DNA of 8,871 nucleotides from Methanosarcinales archaeon (GTDB taxonomy: Archaea; Halobacteriota; Methanosarcinia; Methanosarcinales; Methanocomedenaceae): the NCBI GenBank assembly GCA_023136155.1, contig JAGLRT010000162.1:1-8871 (forward strand), given 5' to 3'. A model generated the notes under the pieces. The model was not told the DNA's origin and made no database searches. It saw nothing but the letters and a program-made list of their open reading frames with translations. A program made the position numbers and the translations under genes. This document shows, piece after piece, positions 6,685-8,871 of the stretch; the first letter of the stretch is position 1, and every line of letters begins with the position of its first letter.

Positions 6685-6700
6685 TCACTGGCTCACTGGC
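6685..6700. repeat. 8-base tandem duplication across a stop codon
   Basis: TCACTGGC is repeated twice head to tail. On the minus strand the junction falls just after the TGA stop of the small gene, so one copy is coding and the other follows the stop. Probably slippage. Confidence 0.5.
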
Positions 6701-6854
6701 GTATGACCACTGCGCTGCCACAATGGATGAAAACAGACGTAACATCAACAAACGGTGTGGGAAAAAATGACCTTAATTCTACACAATCACTTGCCACCAT
6801 AACTGCCAGGTCATCAAACCTTGTTGGATGACCTCTATAAACACCATCACTCAT
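6693..6854 (-). CDS. Orphan small protein (53 aa), function unknown
   Basis: A short gene I cannot assign. The protein begins MSDGVYRGHPTRFDDLAV and ends VFIHCGSAVVIRQ, with two cysteines (24 and 45), no membrane helix and no known motif. Support comes from the surroundings: GAGGAG lies 11 bases before the ATG and a TATAAA box about 50 bases before it, which places a start site near 6878. Together these give a complete expression unit with a leader of about 25 bases. The leader region also holds an ATG at 6880 opening a nine-codon frame (MCIEEKFER) whose stop overlaps this ATG as ATGA. Codon choice looks ordinary. It is downstream of the S-layer protein gene and upstream of moaA, all on the same strand. 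It may instead be a remnant of a longer gene. Confidence 0.45.
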   Translation of the reverse strand: MSDGVYRGHPTRFDDLAVMVASDCVELRSFFPTPFVDVTSVFIHCGSAVVIRQ

Positions 6855-6900
6855 CTTTCAAATTTCTCCTCAATACACATTATGGATTTAACAAAGTCAT

Positions 6901-6907
6901 TTTATAC
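6901..6907 (-). promoter_or_regulatory. Putative TATA box for the 53-residue gene
   Basis: The minus strand reads ATGTATAAAATG. The box is about 26 bases before the expected start near 6878 and is followed by GAGGAG and the ATG at 6854. A second TATA-like string (GGTATAAATAC, minus strand, about 6968-6978) overlaps the end of the S-layer gene but faces no long reading frame. Confidence 0.45.
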
Positions 6908-6979
6908 ATGTTGTTAAAATAATAATTTGGATTTAGGGTATTCTATCGGTTAATATCGCTCCATGATTGTATTTATACC

Positions 6980-8671
6980 TTAAACATCTGTTGATATCAT
7001 CCAAATACCACTTATTCTGACATAGTTATTTGTCATTCCGGCAAATACTGTGTCAACATAAAACACAATGACTGGCACGTCTGATTCGTCACCAAGGTTC
7101 TCCTCCATGAAGATGAACAGGTTTCCAGTTTTTACGACTGGTTCAAAAATCCTTTCTCCATCCTGCGTTAATGAGAACAATACATCATTTCCTTTAATAT
7201 TTATTTCTTGAACTGAAAGGGAATAACCTGAATGAAGGTCTATTACTTCACCTCTGGAAAGAGTATGATATTCAGTAAATTCCTCCTCAAGAAGCAAGTC
7301 AGCCAATACAGTTGAATTTCCATTCAAAGCTACTTTTTCACCCAATTTAGCATAGTATCCACCACCCAGAATGTTTCCATTTTCTTCACAATTCTTATTA
7401 CCATCGGCACACAGGCCATTCTCCACTATTAAACCAGTCTCGCTATAAACATTGAAGATGACATATTCAAGAGAGACAATGATTGTCTCTTCTACAAATT
7501 CTGACTTGATTCCATGATTGTTTTCGACCCTGAACCTAACTGTATAAGTCCCTAGTGGCAAACTTTTAATGTTTAGAACATTTTCAGTACCTGCGACCTG
7601 ATCATCAATCTGCCATTCGAAACCCCTGATATATTCACCAGCATCATATTCTATACCAGATCCTACTAAAGTGATAGAAGTCCCATAAGGTACTCTTGTT
7701 CCTGGTACAATAGAAACAATTTCTGCTGTTGGTGGGCTATTTGCCTGGACTTCCAGATATGCAGTAACTGGTTCAGACCATAAATCATGGCTGTCTTTTA
7801 CCATCAATTGGATTTCATGTTTTCCGGCAGGTAGATCGGTTTCAATGAAATTCTCTGAAATATCTAATAAATTCCCGTCTATATGCCATTTATACCCTGC
7901 AATGTAGTCACCAGCATCATATTCTATACCAGATCCTACTAAAGTGATAAAAGTCCCATAAGGTACTCTTGTTCCTGGTACAATAGAAACAATTTCTGCT
8001 GTTGGTGGACTATTTGCCTGGACTTCCAGATATGCAGTAACTGGTTCAGACCATAAATCATGGCTGTCTTTTACCATCAATTGGATTTCATGTTTTCCGG
8101 CAGGTAGGTCAGTTTCAATGATATTGTCTGAAATATCTAATAAATTCCCATCTATATGCCATTTATACCCTGCAATGTAGTCACCTGTATCAAGGTCTTT
8201 GCTAGTACTTTCAAAGATAATTGGTGTGCCAACAAAAGAATCAATTAATTGTGGTTTTATCTGTGCAATTGGTTTCTGGTTTGGAAGTACTTCATCCTGT
8301 ATTAGAAAAGCAATGAAAAGGACTGAAGCTATTGCTAAAATAATAAGTATTGATTTAGTCGTTATTGGTAAAGTGATTTCAGGTGATAATTTAATCCACT
8401 GATGGATTTTTGTTTCAAAAAAGCTGTTTGCATTATCGACAAATTCAGTATCAGTTATTCCATCCTGAGAAATTAATTTTGAAATTTCATCTCTGGAACC
8501 TTTAAATTTATTTATTTTCTTCTCGTCAGATGATAATTTTAGCTTGTATTCCAGTTTTTTAATCTTTTCATCATTCAATGAATGAATTCGTTTGTGTAAT
8601 GCCCTTTTAGTAAGCTCCTTTACAATTTCACGGACATACTTTTGTGTTATCTCCTGAGATAGTTTTTTCAC
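6980..8671 (-). CDS. Membrane-anchored surface protein: cytosolic helix, three PKD-like domains, C-terminal S-layer domain (563 aa)
   Basis: A multidomain cell-surface protein. Residues 1-100 are lysine-rich and helical with no signal peptide. Residues 106-124 are a single hydrophobic span (SILIILAIASVLFIAFLIQ), which by charge puts the N-terminus inside and the rest outside. Three PKD/Ig-like domains follow at about 131-218, 219-309 and 310-400, each with the D(A/T)G(D/E)YI-x-G(Y/F)xWxID pattern. Residues about 401-563 match the S-layer domain of Methanosarcina proteins (the PF07752/TIGR01567 type): a SGYSLSVQEINIKGNDV strand, EPVV, ENLGDESDVPVIVFYVD, VFAG and the closing ISGIWMIS. C421 and C428 sit in a DGNKNCEENGN loop that may bind calcium or form a disulfide. 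It is read from GTG 8671, which has no Shine-Dalgarno; the frame is open upstream with no usual start codon, so the N-terminus is uncertain. Role inferred: link between cell membrane and S-layer, or surface adhesion. Confidence 0.82.
   Translation of the reverse strand: MKKLSQEITQKYVREIVKELTKRALHKRIHSLNDEKIKKLEYKLKLSSDEKKINKFKGSRDEISKLISQDGITDTEFVDNANSFFETKIHQWIKLSPEITLPITTKSILIILAIASVLFIAFLIQDEVLPNQKPIAQIKPQLIDSFVGTPIIFESTSKDLDTGDYIAGYKWHIDGNLLDISDNIIETDLPAGKHEIQLMVKDSHDLWSEPVTAYLEVQANSPPTAEIVSIVPGTRVPYGTFITLVGSGIEYDAGDYIAGYKWHIDGNLLDISENFIETDLPAGKHEIQLMVKDSHDLWSEPVTAYLEVQANSPPTAEIVSIVPGTRVPYGTSITLVGSGIEYDAGEYIRGFEWQIDDQVAGTENVLNIKSLPLGTYTVRFRVENNHGIKSEFVEETIIVSLEYVIFNVYSETGLIVENGLCADGNKNCEENGNILGGGYYAKLGEKVALNGNSTVLADLLLEEEFTEYHTLSRGEVIDLHSGYSLSVQEINIKGNDVLFSLTQDGERIFEPVVKTGNLFIFMEENLGDESDVPVIVFYVDTVFAGMTNNYVRISGIWMISTDV
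7641..8186 (-). repeat. Two tandem 273-base copies inside the PKD region
   Basis: Bases 7641-7913 and 7914-8186 are near-identical. I count about eight differences in 273 positions (roughly 97% identity). The period is exactly 91 codons, so the frame is kept, and each unit equals one PKD-like domain shifted in phase (GYKWHIDG recurs at residues 168 and 259). The flanking half-domains are much more diverged, which marks a recent unequal duplication. Confidence 0.9.
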
Positions 8672-8736
8672 GGGATTTTTAATTTCTTTATTTGACTTAT
8701 CATCATTTCTAATAATATTAACCCCCGCAAATGAAA

Positions 8737-8744
8737 TTATATAA
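8737..8744 (-). promoter_or_regulatory. Putative TATA box of the S-layer protein gene
   Basis: The minus strand reads CTTATATAATTTC. A start about 26 bases on (near 8714) gives a leader of about 43 bases to the GTG at 8671. Two in-frame-with-each-other ATGs (8706 and 8703) in that leader are out of frame with the large protein and lead to a stop overlapping the GTG. The stretch from 8672 to 8871 is otherwise AT-rich with no clear gene. Confidence 0.35.
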
Positions 8745-8856
8745 GATTTACGTTATCAACAACATTTCAATTTTTTCAGTGCAATTTTTATATTTTTCAT
8801 TCAAACATTTACACAAAGATTGCTTCAATGGCTCGAGGATATTATTGTACAAGAAA

Positions 8857-8871
8857 GCACCCTTCGGGTGC
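8857..8871. terminator. Hairpin at the right edge, possible terminator
   Basis: GCACCC-TTC-GGGTGC forms a perfect six-pair stem ending on the last base of the window. Read on the minus strand it is followed by TTTCTTGT, so it could end a minus-strand gene lying to the right. The stem hexamer is the same as in the hairpin at 1666-1681. The far side cannot be seen. Confidence 0.35.

Noticed and set aside
6600..6979. Insertion-sequence remnant in the gap around the small gene
   Set aside because: No terminal inverted repeats, target-site duplication or transposase-like residues could be seen.
7641..8186. Tandem repeats as a CRISPR array
   Set aside because: Units are 273 bases, contiguous and in frame within a coding region, with no spacers.
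8828..8871. Possible start of a plus-strand gene (MARGYYCTRKHPSG) running off the right edge
   Set aside because: Only 14 codons are visible, there is no Shine-Dalgarno, and the end of the stretch is a perfect hairpin more likely to be a terminator.

Overview
The window reads as a piece of an archaeal chromosome, most likely from the Methanosarcinales or their methane-oxidising (ANME-2-type) relatives. The evidence is a glycerol-1-phosphate dehydrogenase (archaeal lipid stereochemistry), archaeal families DUF63 and UPF0179, a short basic protein resembling DUF5350, a TrpB2-type tryptophan synthase remnant, the start of an aldehyde:ferredoxin oxidoreductase, and a C-terminal domain of the Methanosarcina S-layer type. 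Intergenic DNA is AT-rich and carries plausible archaeal TATA boxes. The genus is not determined by anything I can read here.

Layout, left to right. (1) 1-188, minus: N-terminus of a tungsten/molybdenum aldehyde:ferredoxin oxidoreductase running off the left edge. (2) 334-1620, minus: a 428-residue coiled-coil protein of unknown function. (3) 1690-2166, minus: the C-terminal third of a TrpB2-like gene, cut off at its 5' side but still followed by a hairpin plus T-run terminator. (4) 2268-2978, minus: a 57-residue basic protein and the eight-cysteine UPF0179 protein. (5) 3046-4137, minus: glycerol-1-phosphate dehydrogenase, diverging across only 30 bases from (6) 4168-5648, plus: two membrane proteins, DUF63 and SpoIIM/DUF95, joined by an ATGA overlap. 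(7) 5700-6599, minus: MoaA, convergent with the SpoIIM gene. (8) 6693-6854, minus: a 53-residue orphan small gene with its own TATA box and Shine-Dalgarno. (9) 6980-8671, minus: a membrane-anchored surface protein with a cytosolic helical N-terminus, one transmembrane helix, three PKD/Ig-like repeats and a C-terminal S-layer domain. The last 200 bases are AT-rich and end in a hairpin.

Functional links. MoaA starts synthesis of the pyranopterin cofactor that the aldehyde:ferredoxin oxidoreductase needs, though the two genes are not adjacent. Glycerol-1-phosphate dehydrogenase makes the archaeal lipid backbone and shares a near-symmetric 30-base divergent promoter with two polytopic membrane proteins, so lipid supply and these proteins may be reciprocally controlled (inference). 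The most unusual items are that symmetric promoter, the inside-to-S-layer tether protein with a recent 273-base internal duplication, the two matched four-cysteine clusters of UPF0179, and the decapitated TrpB2 gene. I see no CRISPR array, insertion sequence, rRNA or tRNA.
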